From Jaltomata sinuosa (lineage: Eukaryota; Streptophyta; Magnoliopsida; Solanales; Solanaceae): 64,000 nt of DNA. Both the position numbers and the translations under genes were made by a program. The stretch spans positions 183,892 to 247,891 of the forward strand of contig QJPP01003103.1 of NCBI GenBank assembly GCA_003996215.1, in the 5' to 3' direction. Below, piece after piece: positions 22,620 to 33,109 of the stretch (positions within the stretch are counted from its first letter, which is position 1; every line of letters starts with the position of its first letter). Under the pieces are notes generated by a model. That model searched no databases. It was not told where the DNA came from and was given only the letters and a program-made list of their open reading frames with translations.

Positions 22620-24137
22620 ATGGTAAGAACACGCGCTTCAGAAGCTATAATAGAGGTGCTGGAACCAGTTGTTGAAGTTGTAATTCACGAAAGAGGAAGG
22701 GTGAGAGGCAGAGCTAGGGGAAGGAGCCCTCCCCCCCCCAAGGGTGGATTTCAGGCCGCAGCTCTGACTCAGGAAAGGTTAGCATCTCCTCCATAGCATG
22801 AGGATCTTCCTGAGGTTGTAGAGAAGAAAGCAGTACCAGTTCAGGGGACAGGAATGGCACCCATTCAGGGAGGTGCAGTGCCGGTCCCGATGTCATTCGA
22901 CATGATTTAGCAAGTTTTAAGTTTTCTGAGTGGACTGGCAGGGAATGGGACTACTCCTGCAGTGCCCATAATACATCATCCAGTGACCCAGCATGCTGCA
23001 GTTGTGGCTCCTCAAATGGATAAGGATGCATAAACAGGTATCTTTCTGTATCAAGTTACAGGCCCACTGATGACCAGCAACGAGCATGACCTTTTTCTTC
23101 AAGTTTGTGAAGATGAAACCTCCAGTATTTCATAGGTTGGAGTTTGAGGATGCTTATGAATTCATCATTGACTATCATGAGCAACTGCACAAGATAGGTA
23201 TTATTGAGAGGTATGGTATTGAATTTGTTTCTTTTCAGTTGCAAGGGGATGCCAAAATATGGTGGAGGGCATTCATGCAATGCAGGCCTATTGGGACACT
23301 CCCTATGACTTGGAGTCACTTTTACCAAGTGTTTCTAGAGAATTATGTTTCGCCTACTATGAGGGACATGAAAAGGGATGAGTTTGCTAATATTGAGTAG
23401 GTAAATTCTTCAGTGAAAGCCTACGAGGCATGATTTCATGCTTTGGCTCATTACTCTTCACAATTGATCAATACAGTGGAAGAATAGATCTGCCGTTTTG
23501 TGAAAAGTTTGAACACATGGCTTCAGATTTTAGCCTTGTAGGTAGCATTCTCTTGTAAATCTTTTCAAGAGGTAATTGAGTTTTCAAATAAGGTTGAAGG
23601 TGTAAATCAAGAGGGTTACGCAAAGAGTGCTTCGAAGAAGCCCTAGTCAGGGGAAGTTTCAATGGTCAGCATCCCCGGGGTCAGGGTTCACAGGGATACC
23701 CTGCACGCCCTATTCAGTCTTTGATGAATGTTTCTACTAAGGGTCCATCAAGGGCTAACCATCCTTCAGCAGAGTTTGGTGGTTATCTCACTTCATTGGC
23801 TCTAGGGCAGCAAACCACCTTAGATCATGCATGCTATGAGTGCAATGAGGTTGGTCACCTTAAGAGAAATTATCCTTGTTATCGATAGAAAGGTCAGCAG
23901 CAGGCTCCCAGAGCTCTTGATATAGCAGGTAGAGGTAATGAGTATGGTAGAGATTGGCCACAAGGCAGGTGGGGTGATCACACAGCTGGTAGGGGTGGCA
24001 CCCAGCCCAAACAGGGCAATGGTAATGGTAGAGGTGGTAATCAGCCTAACAGGGATGGTGCGCAGGCAAGTGGTAAGAACTACTTCTATGCTTTTCCTGG
24101 CAGGCCAGAGGCAGAGGCATCTGATGTGGTGATAACA
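22620..24137 (+). pseudogene. Element A gag, broken
   Basis: ATG at 22620 begins MVRTRASEA, then an Arg/Gly-rich stretch (RGRVRGRARGRS), a common N-terminus in this family. Stops occur at about 22794 and 22908. The capsid region at 23100-23400 is clear: MKPPVFHRLEFEDAYEFI, FQLQGDAKIWWRAFM and FLENYVSPTMRDMKRDEF. A zinc knuckle starts at 23832 (CYECNEVGHLKRNYPC); its last canonical Cys is Tyr at 23871-23873. A Gly-rich tail follows to about 24110. Role: particle formation, now defunct. Confidence 0.85.
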
Positions 24138-24595
24138 GGTTCTATTCTTGTCTATGACCGCATGGCTTCAGTTTTGTTTGACCATGGTTATATTTTCTCA
24201 TGTGTCTGCTAGTTTTGATGAGGGGTTTGACATGATTTGTAAGTTGCTTGATTATCCTATTAATTTGTCTACCCCAGTGGGTGATTCTGTGTTTGTGGAT
24301 AGGGTTTTTTGTGCTTATCCTATTATATTTGTGGGGTAAAGGACTTGGGGTGATTTAGTTATTCTAGGCATGGTGTATTTTGACATCATCCTAGGGATGA
24401 GTTGGTTGTCTTTGCACCATTCTATATTGGACTGTCATGCTAAGACAGTGGTTGTAGCTATACCTGAGTTAGATAGATTAGAGTGGGAGGGTAACTATAG
24501 TCCTGCTCGTATGAAGTTTGTATCTTTCCTTCATGCTAAGAGTTTGATAAGAAGGGGTTTTTGAATTTCTTAGCTCGTCTTTAAGACACTAGTAC
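24138..24595 (+). pseudogene. Element A aspartic protease, active-site motif lost
   Basis: The active-site region reads LFDHGYIFSC at about 24174-24204, where the family has LFDSGATHSF, so the D-S/T-G motif is damaged. The later part GMVYFDIILGMSWLSLHHS (24367-24423) is the characteristic D-V/I-I-L-G-M-W-L segment. A TAA at 24337 and the frame ending at 24564 break the region. Confidence 0.75.
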
Positions 24596-24689
24596 AAAGG
24601 TCCCATCTATCAGGTCAATTCTTGTGGTGTGTGAATTCCAAGAGGTAATGATAGCGGATTTGCCTGGCATGCCACAAGATTTATATATT

Positions 24690-25036
24690 GACTTTTGTAT
24701 CGACTTAGAGCCTAATACGCGCCCTATTTCTATTACTCATATAGAATGGCGTCGGCTGAGTTGAGAGAGCTTAAGGCTCAGTTATAGAAGTTGTTGAGTA
24801 AGGGATTCATTTTTCCAAGTGCCTCCCCGGGGGATTCTCCAGTGTTGTTTATTAAGAACAATGATGGTAGTCTACATATGTGCATAGAACTAGTATCCTC
24901 TCCCTTATATTGGTGACTTATTTGACTAGTTGCAGGGTGAATCAGTCTTTTCTAAGATTGATCTAAGGTTCGGATACCATCAGTTAAAAATTTGGACTTT
25001 TGATATTCTTAAGACTGCTTTTTGGATCAGGTACGG
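24690..25036 (+). pseudogene. Element A reverse transcriptase, N-terminal half
   Basis: Degenerate frames encode a PISI...IEWRRLS... start, GIHFSKC (family GFIRPS) and, just before the insertion, LKTAFWIRYG (family KTAFRTRYG). The gene is cut within the Tyr-Gly codons by the solo LTR and resumes at 28738. Bases 25032-25036 are the TACGG duplication. Confidence 0.7.
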
Positions 25037-26510
25037 TGTCATGACCCGATTTCTCACGACATGATGGCACCTACAACCCCCCAGTAGGTAAACCAAGCTC
25101 AAAATGGTTAGTAATGGGCTACTACCTAAACCAACATGCACAATAAAAAGAAATAAGCGGAAGCAGATACAACATAGAATAATGTGAAAGAAAACAACCT
25201 GAATATATACATAAAGAAACTAAACCAACCCAAAGACCTGGTATCAATAGTACAAGAGCCTCTAATAGAATATAAGTGCTAGAACAAAATAGAATATACA
25301 ACTGTCTCTGAATATTAAAAGAGTAGAAGTTCCAAAAGATGAGATATGGTCAAGCCCCGATCATCAGGAGCTCACCCTAGTCTCAAATATCCAAAAGCTG
25401 CACGAGAATCCACGCAATCAACAGTGAAAGCTCACACTAGAATCTGCACCAGAAAGATCCAGAAGTGTAGTATGAGCACCAATTACAAAGAAATGGGTAC
25501 CTAGTAGGCATCATAGGCCAACTAAGAGCATATAAGACATAAAAGCAGTAAATAGCAGATAGCAAAGAAGCAGTCAAAGAAACAACAGAGAAAGTACACG
25601 GAAACTAGCATGAATAGAAGTCAATGAGATTACAAGCATGCTATGCTAGCCATAAAAGATATATATAACACATAACACAGGTAAAGGAAGAAAGAACCCA
25701 CCTGGATCCTTGCAACAATAATATATATAAAGAGAGAGTTTAATAAGGAGGGCGGCATACTGGTAGCCTCAAGTAAAAAAGGAAAGAAGGAAAGCAAGTA
25801 AACATACTCATGTTGGAAGCAATAAAACTACCAAAATCATGCTAAAAGAATACTCTCAAGATAAGAATAGTTAGAAAATAACCTCACAAATACAACCCTA
25901 TGATAGAACAAGCTACACTACAAGGAATCAAAAAGCCACTAACCAATACTATGATAGGATAGAACCCGCTAATCTACAACAGCTCAAAAGGCTACATAAT
26001 CAGTGCCTCAACAAGATAGAACCCACTAATCCATCAATAATCATAAGACTATACGACCAGTACTATACCAAGATGTCATTCATGAAACCACCAATAACTG
26101 AAAGGCCATAATAAGCTCTATAATAGGATAGAAGTAATAGAAACTACCTACAGTCCCAATGGGCATCCATACACTCGAGGAACATAATCAAGTGAAAATA
26201 AACCCTCTGGCATCCCATACTACCATAGTGTACACTAAGAAAACAGCAAACAAAGGTGGAATTCGAATATAATATGCATTATGTGATATGATATGATGGA
26301 ACCGGTGTGATAGTAACCCTGTATGCACCTCCTCCGGTGCCTGTAGGCCCAGTAGGAGGACCCATTAAGGGACGTGCCCACTATACCTCAACTACACCAT
26401 ATACCCCTCCTCTGGCACAATTAGTACATATCACCTGGTCCGGATCGGCAAGGCCCATGGAGGTCCTCGGCCACATACAGTAAAGAATGCAAAATCTCAA
26501 AGTATTACTG

Positions 26511-26735
26511 CCTGGAGTGTATTTGGGTCTAAATCGGTGATTAGAATCTCATAGTAAGTGCCTAGAGTCTATCCGAGTCTAAATCAGTAGTATTAATCTC
26601 AAAACCCTAATAAAGGGTGCCTGGAGTGTATCCGAGTCTAAATCAGTAATCAAGTCTCAAAACCCTCATAAAAGGGTGCCCGAAGGGTATCCGGGTCTAA
26701 ATCCATAGTAAAGATATGTCTAGCGCTTCGACACA
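26511..26735. repeat. Tandem units in the solo LTR
   Basis: Four units starting CCTGGAGTGTAT or close variants at 26511, 26561, 26620 and 26679 (50-59 bases), each with CCGAGTCTAAATC. LTRs B and C carry different arrays of about 69 bases (57221-57420; 60887-61070). Confidence 0.8.
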
Positions 26736-27829
26736 ACCGATTCTAGCATCACTGTGAAAATTGGTGATAAAATCATCATAATGCCTCATTTACCCCAAAA
26801 AAATCCATAAAATCAATTCCAAATTCCTTTTATAATCATTTTACCAAAAATGGTCCCTTAGGGCCATGCACGGTTTAGAAAAATATGTATAGTAGGCTCG
26901 TAGCCAAAATAGTAGTAAAACATGCAAAAAAATCCTTTGCATGAATTATATGATCACAAACAATAATAGACCAATGGCTCATAAACAACCTATCGGCCCT
27001 GCACAGGCACAATCATCTTTACAGCATAGATATCCAGCCTAAAATAACATCTCGATGTTTGAGGCTCGCAGGCATTTCCAAATAACCCACCATCTATGGT
27101 CTAAAGACTTATAAAAAAGGCCACACAGAGCCACAAGGGTAATATTACAATACTACAATAATTACTACAAACAGCGTAAGAAATAAATGGACAGAAGAGA
27201 TGGATAAGGTCTGGAGTACCAACCTAGAATAACCAACCCAAGGATACTAATTAATGCAATTATAGATTATATATGCAAAGTCTAAGGTAGGAAAGATCGT
27301 AACTTACCTGTCGTCCGATGACTAGCTACTGGAACAGCATCGTCCAAGCTCGAACTGCTCCGAGAATCCCCAAATTGTGAACACACTATTAACATAATAT
27401 ACTACTCATCAAGCCAAAGCCAATGATACCCATATTGCTAAAAGTATATCGGGATTGAAATCCGAGTCAAAAGCAGGCCTCTGGGCCTCGCAACCCAAAG
27501 CCAAAAATGAAAAAGTGCACGATGATCACGACACTCCCATGAGTGCATGCCCTATGAATTAAAGGAATTGGACCAAAAAAGGGGGCTAAAACAGCCCACC
27601 AAATAAAAGAAATCAAAGAGGGAATAAAAGGGATTTACCAAAAATTAACAAAGGAACTTACCGGATTAAGGTCAGAAAAACAATCATGAATCAATGATAA
27701 TCCTGCTCCAAGAACTTGGATGACCAGAGGTGAAGAATTGTGTTTTGGGATCTGGTTTGAATGATGGAAACAAAGTTGAGTTTTAAAAGAATAAAAAAGA
27801 ATAAGTTGGCCAACATATAGGTTGCCAGC

Positions 27830-28030
27830 ACTGCCAGGCGCATGTGGCCCAGGCCATACGGCTGCCAGGCCAAGCGCTAGGCTAGCGCGCACACACGCAG
27901 CCACTGTGCACATAGCCCATGCACACGCTGCCTAGGTGATGCATAGGCACAGGAAAAGAGGAAGGGGATGACTGGCACTATTGTGTGCACGCAGCCATGC
28001 CCATGTGTGGGTGATGGCCTGTTGGTGCCA
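27830..28030 (-). other. GC-rich word block just upstream of a TATA-like box in the solo LTR
   Basis: Dense GC words (GCCAGGCGCATGTGG, AAGCGCTAGGCTAGCGCGC, CACGCAGCCA) sit in otherwise AT-rich DNA. In LTR sense it precedes CTTTTAAAACTC (27780-27790). LTRs B and C have unrelated GC blocks in the same slot, all followed upstream by GGTTGCT text. Confidence 0.6.
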
Positions 28031-28737
28031 AGATAGCAACCAGCTACCAACAGTTATGCCAACATAAGAAATTCTCTGATGGATCCTCGGGAATACATCT
28101 GGGGTCCCGTGAACACAGATGAGCTGATCTATTCAACTAGAAATGGCATTTCAAACTCAACAGAATTGAAAAAAATCCCAAAGGAGGTCGATTTAGCGAA
28201 AAGTGGGCCCTGCGCCCAAAATCAACCTATAGGCCAACTAAAACCAAAATAGAACCTAAGGCCAAAACTGAGTCCAGATGCCTCGGGACCCAAACCAATG
28301 GTCTTTCTAGCCTAAACTCGATATTCCAGAGCTAACAGCACTGACAAAATTTCCATTTGAGGCCGTCTTCTCTGAATATTGACCAAAGTCAACCTTCCAA
28401 GCCTAAATGGCCTGAAAACACAGAAAGAGGGACAATTTCAAATCAAAAGCTCTCGGATCCCAACCAAAGGTCCAACTATACTAGAGTTCACATCTCAGAG
28501 CTAACAGAACTATCAAAATTCGATTCTGAACATGATTGCCAAGAATGCTGACCGAAGTTAATGATTTCCTAAGTAAAGGTTCTAAGACAGGGAGACGGCC
28601 ATAAGGACCAAACAAATGGTCTGGGCACCAAACTATTTATTCTAATAAGCCATAAATGACTTGAGGCCGCTACAGTCAAGCTTTAACAGTATAAAGAAGG
28701 TGAAAATAAGTGAATAACTGGAAGGGTGGTCATTACA

Positions 28738-28939
28738 TACGGACACTATGAATTCCCTTTGATGTCTTTTAGGTTAACTAATGCCCTAGATGCTTTTATA
28801 AGTTTGATGAATGGGATATTTAATCCCTACCTAGACTTATTCATTATTGTGTTCATCAATAATATCTTAGTTTATTCTAAGAGTGATGAGAAGCGTGAAA
28901 ATCATCTTTGAATTGTGTTGGGTTTGCTGAAGGAAAATT
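28738..28939 (+). pseudogene. Element A reverse transcriptase, continuation after the solo LTR
   Basis: Begins with the second TACGG copy and reads YGHYEFPLMSFRLTNAL, then FIIVFINNILVYSKS, the motif B to motif C region. The family has the catalytic I-D-D-I-L; here both Asp are Asn (INNIL), so activity would be lost. A TGA follows at about 28909. RT text stops at 28939, the breakpoint with Ogre-2. Confidence 0.85.
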
Positions 28940-28973
28940 GCGTGAAAATCATCTTTTGTCTTTGAAGCGTGAG
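28940..28973. other. Filler DNA at a chromosomal or element breakpoint
   Basis: GCGTGAAAATCATCTTT (28940-28956) is an exact copy of 28893-28909 in the adjacent RT, and GAAGCGTGA (28964-28972) repeats text at 28890-28898. Ogre-2 homology starts at about 28974. Templated filler is typical of plant end-joining repair. Confidence 0.75.
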
Positions 28974-29204
28974 ATAAAAGTTGCTTTCGTCAAGGCAAAT
29001 TGGTCCACAGGCGGGTTTGACTCAATTGTTTCAAAGGACAGGATTTTGCCCGTTGATTTGGTGTGAGTAGGCTTTTGTCAGGAAAGGTTGGCCTTTGTTA
29101 TTTTTGTAGCATCTCCGTCCATTGTCTTCCTGAACTCTTTGTCGTCTCTGCCGATGTGGAGAAATAACAATTCTTTTAAGCATGGGCCGGGCCCTGAAGG
29201 CTGC

Positions 29205-29242
29205 CTACATATCTCACGAAGGAGAATTCAGGCCCTACGTAG
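29205..29242 (-). other. Conserved covarying hairpin in Ogre-2
   Basis: On the minus strand CTACGT pairs with ATGTAG (a C-to-T change giving a G-U pair in RNA), with inner TCTC/GAGA and the GGGCCTGAAT arm. It lies after the ORF1 stop, as in Ogre-1 at 3388. Confidence 0.65.
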
Positions 29243-29421
29243 TTTGACCTTGTGATAGCTAAGTTGTCTTATTTCATTTCATCCACTATTTGATTACAAG
29301 GGGAAAAGTAAAGACGACATAGGAAATAAAATAACTAAGAAGAGAGAGCTAGAACTCCGTTACTTCTGCTACTTTTTAGCCATGGATGATGGGGTCTTCT
29401 GGATTCTTCTTGCTTTTCTCT

Positions 29422-30474
29422 TCAGGTATGATAAGGGGGAAACTCCAAATCGATCTTCCCCATGTAAATGAGGTACTCCAAATCGACCCGAAAGTGGCAA
29501 TAGGTCTTGATATCATGACCTCCGACCCCTTTGTGATAGAAGCACACTTCTTTCCCTTGGTGCCAAACCTTGGGCATCTTCCCCGATTTTCTTTCCACGG
29601 GTTCCAAGATCTTGGCCTGGACTAGCTTAGCATAGATTTCATAGTAAGTGTCCTGGAAGACGGTGAAATCATAGCGGTGAATTGTCATTTCTTTAATTAT
29701 AGGCACGCCATAACTTAACTGGTCACAAGCAAGGATTGTTCGGGGGACCCACAAATGGCTTATCTGGCCGCTAGTGATCATATGGTAGATCTGGGATCTC
29801 AGAGCATTGCATTCATTGGTAGTGTGTCCTCTGCGGTGCGGATGATAGGCGCATTCTTTATGCTCATTTTGAGGGTGGCATCCGAACCCCTCAGATTGGT
29901 CAGGATGAAAGACCCCCATAGCTTTTAGGGTTTCGTAAATTTCTGGACAGAGAATCACTTTGGGATTGCCTTCGTACTCCCGGGAGTGAACCTTGAGGGT
30001 GATGGGTTTTCTTCCTAATCCAAACCTGGAAGGCCAGACAGTGTCGCTTTTCACTTAGGCCCAATAGTCGATTCCTGTGTCGGGCAGTAAATCCTTTTCT
30101 CCAAACTTTCCATGAAAATGTTTGTTCAGAGTGAGTACTTGCTCGTCTCTTTCAGGTTCCTCAATTACTCTTTCTTTTCCTTTGCTGGTCTATTTCAGTC
30201 CCTCGGTTATATCCCTATATTCCCGGAGAAGTTCTTCGAGTTCCTGTTCAAAGCTTGATTCGTCCTTTACTTCGGGTCTTCCTAGTATCTGATCAATCAA
30301 AGCGATCCTCTCTTTAGCTTTGGTTGTTTGTTCCTCCACCTCCTTAGACCTGGCTATAGCCATCTCCATTAGTCGGTCAACTTCATCGTGTTTCCTTTGA
30401 ACTTCTTCCATCTCCTCTCGGATCCTCAGGATCTTTCCTCGCATGATAACAGCTTCCATCTTAACCTTTCCTGA
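29422..30474 (-). pseudogene. Ogre-2 ORF1, C-terminal part
   Basis: Coiled-coil start at ATG 30459 (MRGKILRIREEMEEVQRKH), broken near 30190-30054, then open to 29422. The first CX2HX5HX4C module is intact at 29809-29853 (CAYHPHRRGHTTNEC). The second, near 29500-29550, reads CFYHKGVGGHDIKTYC with the last Cys shifted by one. Between them lies TVFQDTYYEIYAKLVQ. This copy preserves residues lost in Ogre-1. Confidence 0.75.
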
Positions 30475-31037
30475 AAGAACGGAGATCTTTTAGGGAGTTT
30501 TGTTTTAGGATTTTTCGGAGGAACTTGGAAAACTTGGAGTATTTTGGATGGACTTTGCATGGTGATTTTATATTTTGCCTACGGTGTTATAGAAAATTTC
30601 GGCATGGAGTGGACCAATTTCCTTGATTTCAAGCAACACACATAGCACATAAAAAAGTTTATATCATAATGATATCACAATAATATATCACGTCCTAATC
30701 GAGTGACCTTTTCATGCCAAGGTTAGGCCTAGGGAGTTTGAAAGACATATGTGACGTATTTAAACCATTCTATCACCCCAAAAATCATGTATATATACGG
30801 AAAACTTCCCTTAAAAAGGGATACAATGCTAGCCAAAAGGGGGATACATTTTTAGGGAAAGGGTAATTGCATAAAAATCATTCCCACACAGGGGCAATTT
30901 CTGGGAAATGTAAAAACATACATAGATATAAAACCCACGCAGGGGAGAAGATCCTAAGGATATGATATGGAAGGTCCCTCCTCAGTCCTACTCCTTTTGG
31001 ATGCTCCGTCAATGCCCCTAAGCTCGAATTGGCTCAA
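30475..31037 (-). other. Ogre-2 gap between ORF1 parts (candidate intron)
   Basis: Counterpart of 1743-2183 in Ogre-1. It keeps a pyrimidine-rich CTTTCAG then GAAAGGTT junction at its 3' end. No coding sequence is supported. Confidence 0.35.
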
Positions 31038-32527
31038 CTACATGTCACTTTGAAGATTTACCACTTGTTCCTGTATAGGTAATGCTCCAGCTTCTAAGGC
31101 TTTCCTGGTCATTTTGGATTCTAGATGAGCTATTCCTACCCTCATGTCTTCCAATTCTTGTGTCAACCCAGCAATGACGCGATGGTCTTCCTCCTGTTTT
31201 ATAAGAAACTCCCGCTCCTTTCTAGCCATCTCCTCTTGGAGATTTAGTAATTGGAGACGTACATTAGGCCTGGAGTCAACTTGTGGTTCTGATATAGATG
31301 CTTCCGAAATGTTGATTTTCAGTCATTGTCTGTAGCCATCTATGCACCCGGGATTGAACCTATCCGAGGCCAGTGTTTCTGGACCCATTCTCATGAGTGT
31401 TTTCCAATCATGGTGAATCTTTCCTGGTTTTGGAACTTTTTCATCCTCGTCATAATCGATGATGTAGCAGTCCATATGAACGGTTGTTGGCTTGATCTGG
31501 ACTCTTCCAAACTGTCTAAGAATCCTTTACACAGCGTAGGGGCAGATCCCTCGGATACCTGGGAGAGGTAGAAAATCTAAGTCACGACATGTCACGATCA
31601 CCTCAGTTGAATGAAAATCATCAAACATCATTTGGACATTGTCCACTCTTAGCTCACAAAAGGCTTGTGCCCATCCTATCTTGGTTCTCTCCGTCGTACC
31701 TCACCTACGAAGTATTTCGCCCAATATTGCGAAGTTGTCAAGTCCATGCGGACTGGGGAGTGCTTGGTCTCCGTCATCTTTGGTTATATGCTTGAGAATC
31801 CAATATTGCAGCAGTAGGTTGCACCCTTGAAAATAGCGATGACCATTCTTGCATTTTCCCAAGGCTCTATATATGTCTGATAGAATGACCGGAACCAAAG
31901 GTTAATAGCTCATGACCCTTCTTTCTTTTAGGCCGTGAAACATGGTGTGAGCTATCATCATTACCCGAGTGTTGATGCGGAGGTGTTCGTTTAGTGGGAA
32001 CACCATGATGCCTAAGAGAGCCATAGAGAATGCCAAGGGATGGGTTTTGTCCCATTCTTGAAATGGTAGAAGGAGTTTTGGTTCTGCAAGAATCCTCTTT
32101 TGGTGCCAAAATGGTCGTAGAGTAATTGAAATGAAATACTCGGACCTTTTATCCATGGACATTGGTTTTCCCATAGATGAAGGTACTGAGCAATCTTAGT
32201 CGTGGTAGGCTTATTTGGAATTAAGATGCCTTGTTGAGGCCTTAATTTCCTTTCCTTGGCCATTTCTTGAGTTTCTATGCAATCCCCAAGTTCTTCTATT
32301 GTTGGAGTCATTTCCATGGTCCCAAACCGAAATACCATTTTCTGACTATCCCAATATCCGGTTAGGACCTCGATCAGTTCTGGATATGCTTTTAGGTTCA
32401 GCATTGACGGCAAATGTCCCATATACCAATGGATGATTTTCTGATGGTCGTGACCCAAATCTATCCACCACGTGTGAAGGATCAGAGGATCTTCTTTTAC
32501 CATATCAAACTTGAGGAACTTGGACAT
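31038..32527 (-). pseudogene. Ogre-2 ORF1, N-terminal part (DUF7745-like)
   Basis: Starts at ATG 32527 (MSKFLKFDMVKED) and is open to 32012 (171 codons). It then continues in other frames through 32174-31902 and 31898-31701, and ends with the coiled coil at 31229-31038 (KEREFLIKQEEDHRV). At Ogre-1 stop sites 318 and 561 this copy has CGG and CAG. Function unknown; position and sequence match Ogre ORF1. Confidence 0.75.
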
Positions 32528-33088
32528 CCTACAAAACAGAGTAGCTCGTTAGGCCCCCTCCTAGGACGATAGTCTGGCTACATCACATACGTCTTTCAAA
32601 CGGCACATAGTTGGATGCTACATCGTCGGGTCGGAAACCCTTTTGACATGTTTTGGCGGTTTACTAAATGGACTTAATATCCCTTGGATATTAAGACGTC
32701 CTAGGCTAATGCCTATTTTTCAGGATTTGGTTTCGCTCTATCCTGAGTTGACTAGAATAGGTTTTGAAATTGACCGGGAACCTGGGCAGACTACCCAAGA
32801 TTGAAACAACAACTGACCGTTAATCGACCGCGGGTCAACTACTCTACTCGTCTGTTTCAGAAATTGTGTGTTTTTGTCAAGAACGACTGCAAATATTTGC
32901 ATAATCACCTTTTTACCCCTAATGCATTCTAATGCTTTGCCAAGAGAGGCAGAAGATGCCATGAACAGTTTATAAATACGAGATAGTAAACAAATAAGGA
33001 AAGCGATAAAAACACTAATTATTACAATTCCAAATAGTTAGTCAAATAGGTTAGGGCAAGCAATATGGTTAGAACCTAGTTGAATTAT
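32528..33088 (-). other. Ogre-2 5' leader
   Basis: Untranslated region between PBS and ORF1. Its last ~120 bases align with 1-119. Short open frames here are unsupported. Confidence 0.75.
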
Positions 33089-33105
33089 CCCCAGCAGAGT
33101 CGCCA
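33089..33105 (-). promoter_or_regulatory. Primer binding site of Ogre-2
   Basis: On the minus strand TGGCGACTCTGCTGGGG lies four bases after the LTR end. Its complement ends in CCA, as a tRNA 3' end should. It matches the PBS I know from Ogre elements (reported as tRNA-Arg). Confidence 0.85.
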
Positions 33106-33109
33106 TTTC

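Larger units (their letters stand above)
25037..28737 (-). mobile_element. Solo LTR of a Tekay-like element (3701 bp), perfect 5-bp target duplication
   Basis: On the minus strand it starts TGTAATGACCACCC and ends CGGGTCATGACA. It is flanked by TACGG at 25032-25036 and 28738-28742. No internal domain, PBS or PPT lies inside, so unequal recombination between the two LTRs of a former element is the simplest reading. Its ends are related to the LTRs of elements B and C. Open frames within (for example 27635-27913 minus) are not genes. Confidence 0.88.
20090..28939 (+). mobile_element. Element A: Tekay/Del-like chromovirus, 3' truncated, split by a solo LTR
   Basis: LTR, tRNA-Met-type PBS, gag, protease and RT occur in + order. 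The RT is split at 25036/28738 by a solo LTR and ends abruptly at 28939, where filler DNA and Ogre-2 begin. RNase H, integrase, chromodomain and 3' LTR are missing. Confidence 0.85.
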
